In this document: piece after piece, positions 1 to 8,369 of the stretch | Layout: each line of letters starts with the position of its first letter | How positions within the stretch are numbered: the stretch's first letter is position 1 | Source of the DNA: Caulobacter sp. | Lineage (GTDB): Bacteria > Pseudomonadota > Alphaproteobacteria > Caulobacterales > Caulobacteraceae | Direction: 5' to 3' | Length of the DNA: 64,000 nucleotides | NCBI GenBank assembly: GCA_016125585.1 | Contig: WGLL01000007.1 | Coordinates: forward strand, 62,001-126,000 | Program-made: the position numbers and the translations under genes | The notes under the pieces: model-generated | The model's database searches: none | Told to the model about the DNA's origin: nothing | Seen by the model: the letters and a program-made list of their open reading frames with translations, nothing else

Positions 1-330
1 GCCCTGCTGGCCCGGCGCGGTTTCGACATTCCGCACAGCCATCTGGACCGCGACTGGCGCGAACCCTACGAGCCCAGCCCCGCCGTCGAGGCCGCCTGGA
101 CCGCCGTCTATCGCGACGTGGAAAAGTGGTGGGACCTTTATGAGCTGGGGGAGAAGCTGGTCGATGTCGAATACCGCCTGCAGCAGTGGCGCTTCTCCCA
201 CATGAAGACCGTCGAGCGGATCATCGGCTATAAACGCGGCACCGGCGGCTCGGCCGGGGTGGCTTATCTGGTCAAGGCGCTGGAGCGCCCGTTCTTCCCG
301 GAACTGCTGAGCCTGCGGACGGTGATCTGA
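1..330 (+). CDS. kynA: Tryptophan 2,3-dioxygenase, C-terminal part (cut by window start)
   Basis: Only the last 109 residues are present; the frame is open from base 1 to the TGA at 328-330. The heme enzyme opens the indole ring of L-tryptophan to N-formylkynurenine, the first step of the kynurenine pathway. The diagnostic stretch is [20 protein letters not shown], followed by an S-x-G-V-x-Y-L segment and a [10 protein letters not shown]-terminus typical of the family. In characterised bacterial enzymes the GTGG loop holds the substrate amino and carboxyl groups. The N-terminal half, with the heme-ligand histidine, lies outside the window. Operon partners, if any, are upstream and cannot be seen. 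Confidence 0.93.
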   Translation, partial: ALLARRGFDIPHSHLDRDWREPYEPSPAVEAAWTAVYRDVEKWWDLYELGEKLVDVEYRLQQWRFSHMKTVERIIGYKRGTGGSAGVAYLVKALERPFFPELLSLRTVI

Positions 331-416
331 CCTCCGCGGCCACCCGCCAGAATTTCATTTCCGATTTCACGCTTTGGTAACCGCGCCGCAAGGCTTGCGC
401 GCTACAGGCTGTGGCG

Positions 417-1322
417 ATGAGCAAGGACGCGATCGCCGCTGAGGGTATCTGCGTGATGGTGGTCGACGACCATGTCAGCACGCGCCGCCTCGTCGCCGAC
501 GTCCTGCGGGCCGGCGGCATCCGGCGGGTGGTGGTGGTCGACAGCGCCGCCGAGGCCCTGGCCACCCTGGCCGAGATCCAGCCCGACGTGCTGATCACCG
601 ACTGGATGATGCCGGAGATGGACGGCGCCGCCCTGGCCCGCGTCATCCGCCAGGCCGCCGTCACCGCCGATCCCCGCGTCCCCGATCCGCGCCTGCCGAT
701 CATCATGCTCAGCAGCGGCCGCACCCGGATGGACGTCGAACGCTCCCGCGCCGCCGGCATCGACGCCTTCCTGGTCAAGCCCTTCACCCCGGCCCGGGTG
801 CTGGAGCGGGTGGCCACCGTCTATCGCCGCAAGACCGATTTCGTCATCAGCCCCACCTATGTCGGCCCCGACCGCCGCCGGGCCCGCGAGGACGAGCCCT
901 ACGCCGGCCCCCTGCGCCGCCGCACCGATGTCGCCCGCGCCGTCGACGCCGAGGCCCGGGCCCTGCTCTGCGCCCAGATCCTCGAGGAGATGACCACCTT
1001 CCAGCGGCTGATCGAGGCCCGCGGCGGTCTCGACCTGCCGCTGCGCCAGATGGCCTGCCGGGTGATGCAGGCCCTGCGCCAGCGCGCCCATGCCGTCGCC
1101 GACCGGGGGCTCGAGCGGGCGGCCGCCTCGCTGAACCGCTATGTCACCGCCGTCGGCGGCGCCGCCAAGGCCGACCCGGAGGTCGTGGCCACCCATCTCG
1201 ACACCCTGCGGGTCCTCTCCCTGCTGGCCACCGACGATCCCAAGGCGGCGGTTATCCTGCGTCAGCTGGACCGCGCGGTGACCCACCGCATCGAAAGCTA
1301 TCTGGCGTCAGTGGCGGCCTGA
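417..1322 (+). CDS. Response regulator with receiver domain and uncharacterised helical C-terminus
   Basis: A 301-residue protein. Residues 10-130 form a CheY-like receiver: acidic pair D17-D18, phosphoacceptor D62 in ITDWMMPEMDG, switch S99/S100 and K121 in LVKPF. No DNA-binding or GGDEF output follows. Instead a basic segment (VGPDRRRAREDEPYAGPLRR) leads into about 140 residues of predicted helix with no family I recognise. The ATG at 417 was preferred to an in-frame GTG at 411; no strong ribosome site precedes either. A shorter regulator at 62759-63247 shares the post-receiver tail motif. The output is probably a protein-protein contact, which is inference. Confidence 0.83.
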   Translation: MSKDAIAAEGICVMVVDDHVSTRRLVADVLRAGGIRRVVVVDSAAEALATLAEIQPDVLITDWMMPEMDGAALARVIRQAAVTADPRVPDPRLPIIMLSSGRTRMDVERSRAAGIDAFLVKPFTPARVLERVATVYRRKTDFVISPTYVGPDRRRAREDEPYAGPLRRRTDVARAVDAEARALLCAQILEEMTTFQRLIEARGGLDLPLRQMACRVMQALRQRAHAVADRGLERAAASLNRYVTAVGGAAKADPEVVATHLDTLRVLSLLATDDPKAAVILRQLDRAVTHRIESYLASVAA

Positions 1323-1346
1323 GCCGCGGCGCTCTATATCGCGCCC

Positions 1347-1844
1347 ATGGCCGAAGCCTTCAACGACCTCACCCTCTCCGCCGACAAGGCCGCCCGCTAC
1401 GCCGAACTGGCGCAGGAGATCGCCTCGGTCCTCGACGGCGAGCCCAACCTGACCGCCCGCATGGCCACCGTGGCCTCGATGCTGGCCGCCAGTTTCGATC
1501 ACTATTTCTGGACCGGCTTCTACGTCGTCGATCCTGACCGTGAGCGGGAACTGGTCGTCGGCCCCTATCAGGGCACGCTCGGCTGCCTGCGCATCGCCTT
1601 CGATCGCGGCGTCTGCGGCGCGGCGGCCCGCACCGGCGCCACCCAGCGCGTCGACGACGTCCACGCCTTCCCCGGCCACATCGCCTGCGACGGCCGCACC
1701 CGCAGCGAGATCGTCGTGCCGGTGTTCGACGCCGCCGGTCGGCTGATCGCCGTTCTGGACGTCGATTCCGACCAGCCGGCCGCCTTCGACGACATCGACC
1801 AGTCCGCCCTCGAGACCATCGTCGCCGCGACCTTCTCCACCTGA
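1347..1844 (+). CDS. msrC: Free methionine-(R)-sulfoxide reductase (GAF domain)
   Basis: A 165-residue single GAF-domain protein of the YebR/fRMsr family, which reduces free L-methionine-(R)-sulfoxide with thioredoxin as electron donor. The three redox cysteines are C80 (GTLGC), C90 (RGVCG) and C114 (GHIACD). Their spacing matches C84, C94 and C118 of the E. coli enzyme. Other signatures are WTGFYVVD, LVVGPYQG and EIVVPVFD. It begins 25 bp after the preceding response regulator, so the two may share a transcript. Full length for the family and expected to be cytosolic. Confidence 0.93.
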   Translation: MAEAFNDLTLSADKAARYAELAQEIASVLDGEPNLTARMATVASMLAASFDHYFWTGFYVVDPDRERELVVGPYQGTLGCLRIAFDRGVCGAAARTGATQRVDDVHAFPGHIACDGRTRSEIVVPVFDAAGRLIAVLDVDSDQPAAFDDIDQSALETIVAATFST

Positions 1845-1852
1845 CCTTCCCT

Positions 1853-1978
1853 CCGTCATCCCGGGCGCCCGAAGGGCGACCCGGGACCCGGAGGGGCAGG
1901 GGCTCGACGGTGGCGACAGCGGGGTCCGTCCGCCTGGGTCCCGGCTTTCCGCGCTGCGCGCTCCAGCCGGGATGACGG
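1853..1978. repeat. Intergenic inverted-repeat element, CGTCATCCCGG type
   Basis: Two outward-matching halves, CCGTCATCCCGG at 1853 and CCGGGATGACGG ending at 1978, enclose inner halves CCGGGACCC and GGGTCCCGG. The whole forms a long imperfect palindrome between a reductase gene and a glycosyltransferase gene. A related element at 3528-3626 carries GGATGACG and CGTCATGCTGAG. Each arm also contains a small internal hairpin (for example GCCCgaaGGGC). Neither arm is coding. Probably a dispersed non-autonomous repeat; its function is unknown. Confidence 0.65.
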
Positions 1979-2040
1979 GGGTGAATGCGGCGCCCTCCCG
2001 GGAGAGGGTTTTTAACTCCCGGCCGCTATCCTCCCCGCCC

Positions 2041-2955
2041 ATGACCGCGCAGATCAGCCTCATTGTCCCGACCCAGCGGCGGCCCGCCGGACTGGAAACC
2101 GCGTTGCGCTCGCTCATCGCCCAGACCGGCGTCGATCCGGCGCGGCTTGAACTGGTGGTCGCCGACAATGACGCCGTCCCCTCGGCCCGAGACCGCGTCG
2201 AGGCGCTGGCCGCCCGGGCGCCGTTCCCGGTCCGCTATGTCCACGAGCCGCGCCCCGGCGTCGCCACGGTCCGCAACGCCGCCCTGGCGGTGGCAACCGG
2301 CGCCCTGATCGCCTTCCTCGACGACGACGAGGAGGCCCCGCCGACCTGGCTGGCCGACCTGCTGGCCGCCCAGGCGTTGTTGGGCGTCGACGCCGTCTTC
2401 GGTCCGGTTCGCGGCCGCACGCCGGAGGGTGTGCGCCACCGCGCCTATCTCGAGGACTTCTTCTCCCGCCACGGGCCGGCCGACACCCGTCGGCTGGAGA
2501 GCTGGTATGGCTGCGGCAACAGCCTGATCCGCCGCGCGGCCCTGCCGCATCCCACGGCCCCGTTCGACGCCTCCCGCAACGCCAGCGGCGGCGAGGACGA
2601 CCTGCTGTTCGCCCGGATGGCGGCCGCCGGCGCCACCTTCGGCTGGGCCCATGAGGCCTTCGTCTGGGAAGACCCGGTCCCCTCGCGCCTGACCCTGGCC
2701 TACGCCCTGCGCCGCGCCTTCGCCTACGGCCAGGGACCCAGCGAGCACTGCGCCGCCGAAAGGAACCTGCCCGGCATCATCCGCTGGATGCTGGCCGGCC
2801 TGGTGCAGACGGCGCTCTGGACGCCGGTGGTCGCGGTCAAATGGGCGCTCGTCGCCCCCGACCGCGCCATGCCCCTGGACCGGCTGATGCGGGGTCTTGG
2901 CAAGACCTTCTGGTTCCCGCCCTTCAGCCAGACCTTTTACGGCCGGCCTGCGTAA
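2041..2955 (+). CDS. Family 2 glycosyltransferase
   Basis: A 304-residue GT-A fold glycosyltransferase. The N-terminus reads ISLIVPTQRRPAGLETAL, then VVADND at about 40-44 and the metal/nucleotide-binding acidic cluster FLDDDEE at 92-98. A later GGEDDLLF resembles the acceptor-side ED motif. One hydrophobic stretch near residue 255 (RWMLAGLVQTALWTPVVAV) suggests membrane association. The ATG at 2041 was chosen because the glycosyltransferase fold starts immediately; upstream in-frame codons lie in the intergenic repeat. Donor and acceptor cannot be told from sequence, though a role in surface polysaccharide or glycolipid is likely. Confidence 0.85.
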   Translation: MTAQISLIVPTQRRPAGLETALRSLIAQTGVDPARLELVVADNDAVPSARDRVEALAARAPFPVRYVHEPRPGVATVRNAALAVATGALIAFLDDDEEAPPTWLADLLAAQALLGVDAVFGPVRGRTPEGVRHRAYLEDFFSRHGPADTRRLESWYGCGNSLIRRAALPHPTAPFDASRNASGGEDDLLFARMAAAGATFGWAHEAFVWEDPVPSRLTLAYALRRAFAYGQGPSEHCAAERNLPGIIRWMLAGLVQTALWTPVVAVKWALVAPDRAMPLDRLMRGLGKTFWFPPFSQTFYGRPA

Positions 2956-2998
2956 GGGAACCCTTGCACCGCCTGCCTTGGCATTCCAGAAAGGGCCG

Positions 2999-3517
2999 AT
3001 GAGCCCGTCCCGAACCATCACCCTCGACGGCGACCTGACCGCCGATGCCCGGGCGCTGCGGGATGCGTTCGGCTGTTTCACCACCGGCGTCACCGTGGTC
3101 ACCACCTGCGGCCCGGACGGCAAGCAGGCCGGCTTCACCGTCAACGCCTTCTCCTCGGTCAGTCTCGATCCGCCGCTGGCCCTGGTCTGCGTCGACCTCA
3201 ACGCCTCCAGCCTGCCGATCCTCGACCAGGCCGGGAAATTCGCCGTCAATGTGCTGCATGCAGACCAGGAGGACGTCGCCCGCCGCTTCACCCGCAAGGC
3301 GGTCGACCGCTTCGAGGGCCTGGCCTGCGAGACCTGGGACCAGGGCGTGCCGATCATCCCCGGCTGCATGGCCAACTTCGAACTGGAAACCCACCAGGCG
3401 ATCGACGCCGGCGACCACCGCATCTTCATCGGCCGCATCCTGAAGGTCCGGTTCGACCCCGACCATGAGCCGCTGGTCTATCTGCGCGGCCGGTTCACCC
3501 GGGTGCATACGGACTGA
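2999..3517 (+). CDS. Flavin reductase family protein (FMN-binding split barrel)
   Basis: A 172-residue protein of the HpaC/flavin reductase-like family, which reduces FMN or FAD with NAD(P)H, often to feed a partner monooxygenase. Supporting segments are FGCFTTGVTVVTT near residue 20, GFTVNAFSSVSLDPPL, and a C-terminal HRIFIGRILKVRFD barrel strand. The start ATG at 2999 lies 43 bp after the preceding glycosyltransferase and fits family length. No monooxygenase partner is visible nearby, so the physiological client is unknown. Cytosolic. Confidence 0.87.
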   Translation: MSPSRTITLDGDLTADARALRDAFGCFTTGVTVVTTCGPDGKQAGFTVNAFSSVSLDPPLALVCVDLNASSLPILDQAGKFAVNVLHADQEDVARRFTRKAVDRFEGLACETWDQGVPIIPGCMANFELETHQAIDAGDHRIFIGRILKVRFDPDHEPLVYLRGRFTRVHTD

Positions 3518-3527
3518 CGACGGCGTC

Positions 3528-3626
3528 CTTCGACACGTCCGCGCCGCGGTCTGTTCAGGATGACGCGGCGGGGCAGGGGCAATCAGCTCGTCATGCTGAG
3601 CAGCGGCCGGGGGCCGCGTGTCGAAG
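3528..3626. repeat. Intergenic inverted-repeat element
   Basis: Ends are CTTCGACACG (3528-3537) and CGTGTCGAAG (3617-3626), a perfect 10-bp inverted repeat. Inside lie TCAGGATGACG and CGTCATgCTGAG. It resembles the element at 1853-1978 in its GATGACG/CGTCAT core. It sits just after the flavin reductase stop codon and may act as an RNA hairpin at the transcript end, although no T-tract follows. Confidence 0.6.
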
Positions 3627-3672
3627 CCCGCACCACAGCTAAACCCGCCCCCACCAAAAGTCGCACCCCGCC

Positions 3673-3685
3673 TGACCTTAGGTCA
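3673..3685. promoter_or_regulatory. Candidate operator TGACCT-T-AGGTCA upstream of thiolase
   Basis: Perfect 6-bp inverted repeat with a single central base, 70 bp upstream of the thiolase start and in an otherwise unassigned AT-richer patch. Size and symmetry suit a dimeric repressor site. No second copy was found in the window, and the cognate regulator is unknown. Confidence 0.35.
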
Positions 3686-3755
3686 TACTTACGTCTCGCC
3701 GGTCGAGCGATTATCTTGCCGTGAACGTAAACGATAACCTGTCGGGAGAACCATC

Positions 3756-4928
3756 ATGGGTGAAGCCTATATCGTCGCCGCCAAACGCACCGCCGGGGGC
3801 CGCAAGGGCGGTCGTCTCGCCGGTTGGCACCCCGCCGACCTCGCCGCCCAGGTGCTGGAAGGCCTGATCAAGGACGTCGACGCCGACCCCGCCCTGGTCG
3901 AGGACGTCATCATGGGCTGCGTCGGCCAGGCCGGCGAACAGGCGGTCAACATCGCCCGCAACGCCATCCTCGCCTCGTCCCTGCCGGAAAGCGTGCCCGG
4001 CACCAGCGTCGACCGCCAGTGCGGCTCCAGCCAGCAGGCCATCCACTTCGCCGCCCAGGCGGTGATGAGCGGCGCCATGGACGTGGTCATCGCCTCGGGC
4101 GTCGAGAGCATGACCCGGGTGCCGATGGGCTTGCCCTCGATCCTGGCCCTGAAGGCCGGCATGGGCAGCTACATGAGCCCCAACATCCAGGAACGCTATC
4201 CGAACATCCAGTTCAGCCAGTTCGCCGGCGCCGAGATGATCGCCAAGAAGTACAACCTGTCCAAGGATCTGCTCGACGAGTACGGCTACAACAGCCACCG
4301 CAAGGCCATCGAGGCGACCAAGGCGGGCAAGTTCGCCAACGAGATCGTGCCGGTGAAGATCAAGACCGCCGAGGGCGTCGAGGAAGAGCACACCGTCGAC
4401 GAGGGCATCCGCTTCGAGTCCAGCCTGGAAGCCATGAAGGGCGTCAAGCTGCTGCAGGAAGGCGGCGCCCTGACCGCCGCCACCTCCAGCCAGATCTGCG
4501 ACGGCGCCTCGGGCGTGGTCATCGTCAACGAGAAGGGCCTCAAGCAACTGGGCGTCGAGCCCCTGGCCCGCATCCACCACATGACCGTCATCGGCCATGA
4601 CCCGGTGATCATGCTGGAAGCCCCGATCCCCGCCACCCAGCGGGCCCTGGAAAAGACCGGCCTGAAGATCGACGACATCGACCTGTTCGAGGTCAACGAG
4701 GCCTTCGCCTCGGTGCCCACCGCCTGGCTCCAGGTCACCGGCGCCGATCCGGACCGCCTCAACGTCAACGGCGGCGCCATCGCCCTGGGCCACCCCCTCG
4801 GCGGCTCCGGCGCCAAGCTCATGGCCACCCTGGTCCACGCCCTGCACGACCGCGGCGGCAAGTACGGCCTGCAGACCATGTGCGAAGGCGGCGGCCTGGC
4901 CAACGTCACGATCATCGAGAAGCTGTAA
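3756..4928 (+). CDS. Acetyl-CoA C-acyltransferase (thiolase)
   Basis: A 390-residue thiolase II-family enzyme that condenses or cleaves acyl-CoA plus acetyl-CoA. Catalytic residues are all visible: nucleophilic C89 in VDRQCGSSQQA, H346 in ALGHPLGGSG and C376 in MCEGGG. The VNVNGG and NEAFA family blocks are also present. A GGGAGA ribosome site lies 7 bp before the ATG at 3756. The N-terminal YIVAAKRTAGGRKGG resembles degradative acyl-CoA thiolases; the direction (beta-oxidation versus acetoacetyl-CoA synthesis) cannot be settled from sequence. A palindromic operator candidate lies upstream, and a hairpin repeat begins 6 bp after the stop codon. Confidence 0.93.
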   Translation: MGEAYIVAAKRTAGGRKGGRLAGWHPADLAAQVLEGLIKDVDADPALVEDVIMGCVGQAGEQAVNIARNAILASSLPESVPGTSVDRQCGSSQQAIHFAAQAVMSGAMDVVIASGVESMTRVPMGLPSILALKAGMGSYMSPNIQERYPNIQFSQFAGAEMIAKKYNLSKDLLDEYGYNSHRKAIEATKAGKFANEIVPVKIKTAEGVEEEHTVDEGIRFESSLEAMKGVKLLQEGGALTAATSSQICDGASGVVIVNEKGLKQLGVEPLARIHHMTVIGHDPVIMLEAPIPATQRALEKTGLKIDDIDLFEVNEAFASVPTAWLQVTGADPDRLNVNGGAIALGHPLGGSGAKLMATLVHALHDRGGKYGLQTMCEGGGLANVTIIEKL

Positions 4929-4934
4929 GAACAA

Positions 4935-4988
4935 CCTCTCCCTGAGGGAGAGGTCGGTCGGCAAAGCCGACCGGGTGAGGGTTTACGG
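4935..4988 (+). repeat. REP-like double-hairpin element, single copy left of the DUF559 gene
   Basis: 54 bp: hairpin 1 CCTCTCCCTGAGGGAGAGG, hairpin 2 TCGGTCGGCaaaGCCGACCGG, then a conserved tail GTGAGGGTTTACGG. It differs from the copy at 5385-5438 by one base (TTTACGG against TCTACGG). The last codon and TAA stop of the flanking minus-strand nuclease gene lie inside its tail. It follows the thiolase stop by 6 bp, so it may also terminate or stabilise that transcript. Confidence 0.85.
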
Positions 4989-5345
4989 TCGGCGGAGATG
5001 ACCCGCCGACCGGCCCGCCGCCACCGCCGCCCGGATCGCTAGGGCGACGCCCGAGGGATCCGCCAGCACCTGTTCATTGCTGACGCGCAGAACCTGATAC
5101 CCCAGGCTCTCAAGCACCTCGGTTCGCGCTTGGTCGTAGTCTTCCGATTGCCGGTGCGACGGCCCGTCGGCCTCGACCACCAGCCGCGCCTCCATACAGA
5201 CGAAATCGGCGAAGTAACGGTCAATCGGAACCTGCCGCCGGAACTTCAATCCATCCAGCCGCCGCCCGCGCAGCATGGCCCACAGACGGTCCTCGGTCAG
5301 ATTGTCCGTCTGTCGCAGAGCCCGGGCGCGCGCGATGCGATGCAT
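4983..5345 (-). CDS. DUF559 (Vsr-like) endonuclease-fold protein
   Basis: A 120-residue protein of the DUF559 family, related in fold to very-short-patch-repair (Vsr) endonucleases. Conserved features seen are E18 (TEDRLW), KFRRQ at 34-38, D47 in FADFVC and the acidic pair in VVEADGPSH (E58, D60) with H64, an arrangement typical of PD-(D/E)xK-type nucleases. The ATG at 5345 was chosen; the reading frame stays open further upstream into the right-hand repeat (to 5414), but that part encodes repeat sequence. The gene lies between direct repeat copies at 4935-4988 and 5385-5438, and its stop codon is in the left copy. Biological role unknown; it may act on DNA structures such as the repeat hairpins (inference). 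Confidence 0.8.
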   Translation of the reverse strand: MHRIARARALRQTDNLTEDRLWAMLRGRRLDGLKFRRQVPIDRYFADFVCMEARLVVEADGPSHRQSEDYDQARTEVLESLGYQVLRVSNEQVLADPSGVALAIRAAVAAGRSAGHLRRP

Positions 5346-5384
5346 GCGGCAAGCATGGCATACAGAGAACAAAAAGTGAATACA

Positions 5385-5537
5385 CCTCTCCCTGAGGGAG
5401 AGGTCGGTCGGCAAAGCCGACCGGGTGAGGGTCTACGGTGGAGGACGACGTCGCGCCTGGCCCGTCAAACACCGTAATCCCTCACCCTCCCACGCGCGTC
5501 GCGCGCGGGCCCCTCCCTCTCCCGCCGGGAGAGGGAG
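5385..5537. repeat. Paired REP-like elements in inverse orientation (REPIN-like), right of DUF559 gene
   Basis: Left member 5385-5438 is a near-perfect direct copy of 4935-4988. The right member 5472-5537 is its inverse form: CCGTAATCCCTCAC, a GC hairpin (CGCGCGtcgCGCGCG) and CCTCTCCCgccGGGAGAGGG. The two conserved tails face each other across 33 bp. The hairpin arms differ in sequence but stay self-complementary, which points to selection on structure. The outer end lies 6 bp from the stop of the downstream convergent lipoprotein gene. Confidence 0.8.
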
Positions 5538-5543
5538 TCCTGA

Positions 5544-6848
5544 TCACCCCCCGGTCACCCGCCAGATCACGTTCCCCACATCATCGGCCACCAGCAGCGC
5601 CCCGGCCCCGTCCTCGACGATGCTCACCGGCCGCCCCTGGGCCTCGCCCCTGGCGTTCAGGAACCCGCCCAGCGCCTCGACCGGCATCCCGGACGGATTG
5701 CCCGCCACGAACGGCACATAGATCACCCGGTAGCCGCTCGGCGGATCGCGGTTCCAGCTGCCGTGCTGGGCGACGAACATCCCGCCGCGCCACATCTGGG
5801 GCAACAGCGTCCCGCCATAGAAGTGGATGCCCAGCGAGGCGGTGTGCGCCCCCAGGCCGTAGGAGGGCTTGATGGCCCTGGCGACCATCTCCGGGTTGGC
5901 TGGCTCGACCCGGTCGTCGACGTTCTGGCCCCAGTAGCTCCAGGGCCAGCCGTAGAAGCCGCCCTCCCGCACCACGGTCATGTAGTCGGGCGGGGTTTCG
6001 GGGCCGATCATGTCCCGCTCGTTGACGGCGGTCCACAACAGGCCCGTGACCGGCTCGAAGGCCATGCCGTTGGGATTGCGCAGGCCCGAGGCGAACACCC
6101 GGCGGTCCGACCCGTCCAGATTCATCTGCAGGATCGCGGCCCGCTCCTTTTCGACCTCCAGCCCGTCGTTGGCGATGTTGTTGCTGGAGCCGACGGCGAC
6201 ATAGAGCTTGGTCCCGTCCGGGCTGGCGATGATGTTGCGGGCCCAGTGCTGGTTCTGCCCCGTCGCCGGCAGATCGGCGATCTTGCGGCCGGGGCCCTCG
6301 ATCCGCGTCTCCCCCGCGACATAGGGGAAGGCCACGACGCTGTCGGTATTGGCCACGAACAGGGTGTCGCCGACCAGCACCATGCCGGACGGCGAATTGA
6401 GGCCGCTGATCAGCACCGTCTTCAGCTCCGCCACGCCATCATGGTCGGCGTCGCGCAGCAGGGTGATGCGGTTGGCGCTGGGAACTCCAGCGCCGGCCTT
6501 CTCCATCATCGACTTGGCGACCATGCCCTCGATGCCCTTGCCCTCCCGGAAGGGCGAATTGCTCTCGGCCACCAGCACATCGCCGTTGGGCAGGGTGTAG
6601 AGCCAGCGCGGATGGTCCAGCCCCTCGGCGAACCGCGCCACCGCCAGCCCCCGCGCCGGGATCGGCGCGGCGCCCGCGGCCCAGCCCACCGCCTGCCGCG
6701 CGTTGACCGTCGGCAGCGGCGTCGATTTGGCCTCCGGCATCTGCGGGTCGGGGCCGTAGCCGGCGTTGACGTCGCTCGTCGCCTTGGGCTGACAGGCGCC
6801 CAGCGCCAGGGCCGAGACCGCCAGTCCGGCCAGCATCAGACGTTTCAT
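5544..6848 (-). CDS. Sorbosone dehydrogenase-like PQQ beta-propeller lipoprotein, copy 1
   Basis: 434 residues. The N-terminus has a lipoprotein signal ending in LALGAC, so export and lipid anchoring are expected. The body is a six-bladed propeller of the glucose/sorbosone dehydrogenase family: [50 protein letters not shown] and HGSWNR. Soluble PQQ-dependent aldose dehydrogenases share this fold, but PQQ binding is inferred only. The start was placed at ATG 6848 behind GGGAG. It is followed upstream on the same strand by a paralogue at 7032-8369, so the pair is a tandem duplication. Physiological substrate unknown. Confidence 0.85.
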   Translation of the reverse strand: MKRLMLAGLAVSALALGACQPKATSDVNAGYGPDPQMPEAKSTPLPTVNARQAVGWAAGAAPIPARGLAVARFAEGLDHPRWLYTLPNGDVLVAESNSPFREGKGIEGMVAKSMMEKAGAGVPSANRITLLRDADHDGVAELKTVLISGLNSPSGMVLVGDTLFVANTDSVVAFPYVAGETRIEGPGRKIADLPATGQNQHWARNIIASPDGTKLYVAVGSSNNIANDGLEVEKERAAILQMNLDGSDRRVFASGLRNPNGMAFEPVTGLLWTAVNERDMIGPETPPDYMTVVREGGFYGWPWSYWGQNVDDRVEPANPEMVARAIKPSYGLGAHTASLGIHFYGGTLLPQMWRGGMFVAQHGSWNRDPPSGYRVIYVPFVAGNPSGMPVEALGGFLNARGEAQGRPVSIVEDGAGALLVADDVGNVIWRVTGG

Positions 6849-6916
6849 GAACCGCTCCCTCTTTTGCCGCGAAGGTAGGGCGGGCCGGGGAGGTCGCCAA
6901 CCACATTCCACGCAAA

Positions 6917-7043
6917 CCTCTCCCTGAGGGAGAGGTCGGTCGGCGCATGCCGACCGGGTGAGGGTTTACGGCGCCTGCCGACCGCCCACCGTCCGTAAAC
7001 CCTCATCCGGCCCTTCGGGCCACCTTCTCCCTCAGGGAGAAGG
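6917..7043. repeat. REPIN-like inverted repeat pair between the two dehydrogenase paralogues
   Basis: Member 6917-6971: CCTCTCCCTGAGGGAGAGG, then GTCGGCgcatGCCGAC, then GTGAGGGTTTACGG. Member 6993-7043: CCGTAAACCCTCATCC, GGCCCttcGGGCC, then CCTTCTCCCTcaGGGAGAAGG. The tails face each other across 21 bp. The right member overlaps the last 12 bp of the gene at 7032-8369, contributing its final codons and stop. Confidence 0.85.
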
Positions 7044-8369
7044 AACGCTATCAGGCGTCACCCGCCAGATCACATTGCCTACGTCGTCCGCCACCAGCAG
7101 CGCCCCGTCCTGGTCGGTGATGACCCCGACGGGGCGGCCCTGGGCGTGGTCCTTCGCGTCGAGAAATCCGGTCAGCACATCCTGCGGCGGCCCCGACGGC
7201 TTGCCGCCGCTGAACGGCACGAAGACCACCTTGTAGCCGCTGGGCGGCTTGCGGTTCCACGAGCCGTGCTGGCCGATGAAGGCGCCGCCCTTGAAGCGCG
7301 GCATCAGATCGGCGGTGTAGAAGGTCAGGCCTAGGGAGGCGGTGTGGGCGCCCAGCGCATAGTCGGGGACCAGGGCAGAGGCCACCTTGGCCGGATCACC
7401 GGGCTTCACCCGCTTGTCGACATGCTGGCCGAAGTAGCTGTAGGGCCAGCCGTAGAAGCCGCCGTCGCGGACGCTGGTCATGTAGTCGGGGACCAGGTCG
7501 TTGCCGATCTCGTCTCGCTCGTTGACGGCGGTCCACAACATGCCGCTGACCGGCTCGAAATCCATGCCGTTGGGATTGCGCAGGCCGGTGGCGAACAGGC
7601 GCTTGGTCCCCGTCGCCAGGTCGATCTTCCAGATCGCCGCCCGGCCGGCCTCGGCGGCTATGCCGTTCTCCCCGACATTGCTGTTGGACCCGACGGTGGC
7701 GTAGAGCGCCGTCCCGTCGGGGCTGGCGACGATGTTCTTGGTCCAGTGGTGGTTGATCGGTCCGGCCGGCAGGTCGGTCACCAGGGTCGGGGCGGCGGTG
7801 ATCGCCGTATCGCCGTCGCGATAGGGAAAGCTGACCACCCCGTCGGTGTTGGCGACATACAGCCGGTCGCCGACCAGGGCCATGCCGAAGGGCGAGTTGA
7901 GCCCGGTCAGGAAGGCGCTCCTCAGCTCCGCCACCCCGTCATGGTCGGCGTCGCGCAGCAGGGTGATGCGATTGGCCGTCGGCGCCGTCGCCCCGGCATT
8001 GGCCATCACCAGCTTCATGAAAAAGCCCTTGATGCCCTTGCCGTCCTCGGGCTTTGGCGGGGCGTTGGTCTCGGCGACCAGGATATCGCCGTTGGGCAGG
8101 CGGTAGAGCCATCGCGGATGGTCCAGCCCCCCGGCGAAGGCCGCGACCTTCAGCCCCGCCGCCGGCGTCGGCGTCTCCCCGCTGGGCCAGCCGACCGCCT
8201 TGCGCGCATTGACCGTCGGGATCAGGCTGGATTGCGGCGGCGGCAGGGTCGGGCTCGGCCCATAGGTGGCGGTGGTCGGCAGATTGCTGGCCCCGTTGCA
8301 GCCGCCCAGCACCAGCAGGGCAGGGGTCAGAAGGGCGGAGGCGAGCAGAAGGCGGCGGGAAGCGGTCAC
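7032..8369 (-). CDS. Sorbosone dehydrogenase-like PQQ beta-propeller lipoprotein, copy 2
   Basis: 445 residues from a GTG at 8369 with an AGGA ribosome site; an in-frame upstream extension to 8435 lacks signal-peptide character. A lipobox (LVLGGC) follows a hydrophobic segment. The catalytic propeller closely parallels the neighbouring paralogue: [81 protein letters not shown]. The two genes probably arose by local duplication and are expected to sit in the outer membrane facing the periplasm. Substrate unknown; membership of the L-sorbosone/glucose dehydrogenase family is firm. Confidence 0.85.
   Translation of the reverse strand: MTASRRLLLASALLTPALLVLGGCNGASNLPTTATYGPSPTLPPPQSSLIPTVNARKAVGWPSGETPTPAAGLKVAAFAGGLDHPRWLYRLPNGDILVAETNAPPKPEDGKGIKGFFMKLVMANAGATAPTANRITLLRDADHDGVAELRSAFLTGLNSPFGMALVGDRLYVANTDGVVSFPYRDGDTAITAAPTLVTDLPAGPINHHWTKNIVASPDGTALYATVGSNSNVGENGIAAEAGRAAIWKIDLATGTKRLFATGLRNPNGMDFEPVSGMLWTAVNERDEIGNDLVPDYMTSVRDGGFYGWPYSYFGQHVDKRVKPGDPAKVASALVPDYALGAHTASLGLTFYTADLMPRFKGGAFIGQHGSWNRKPPSGYKVVFVPFSGGKPSGPPQDVLTGFLDAKDHAQGRPVGVITDQDGALLVADDVGNVIWRVTPDSVPSP

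Noticed and set aside
3711..4964. 417-residue antisense frame over the thiolase gene
   Set aside because: Codon-position mirror of a GC-rich gene; composition is Gly/Ala/Asp/His-rich with no recognisable domain.
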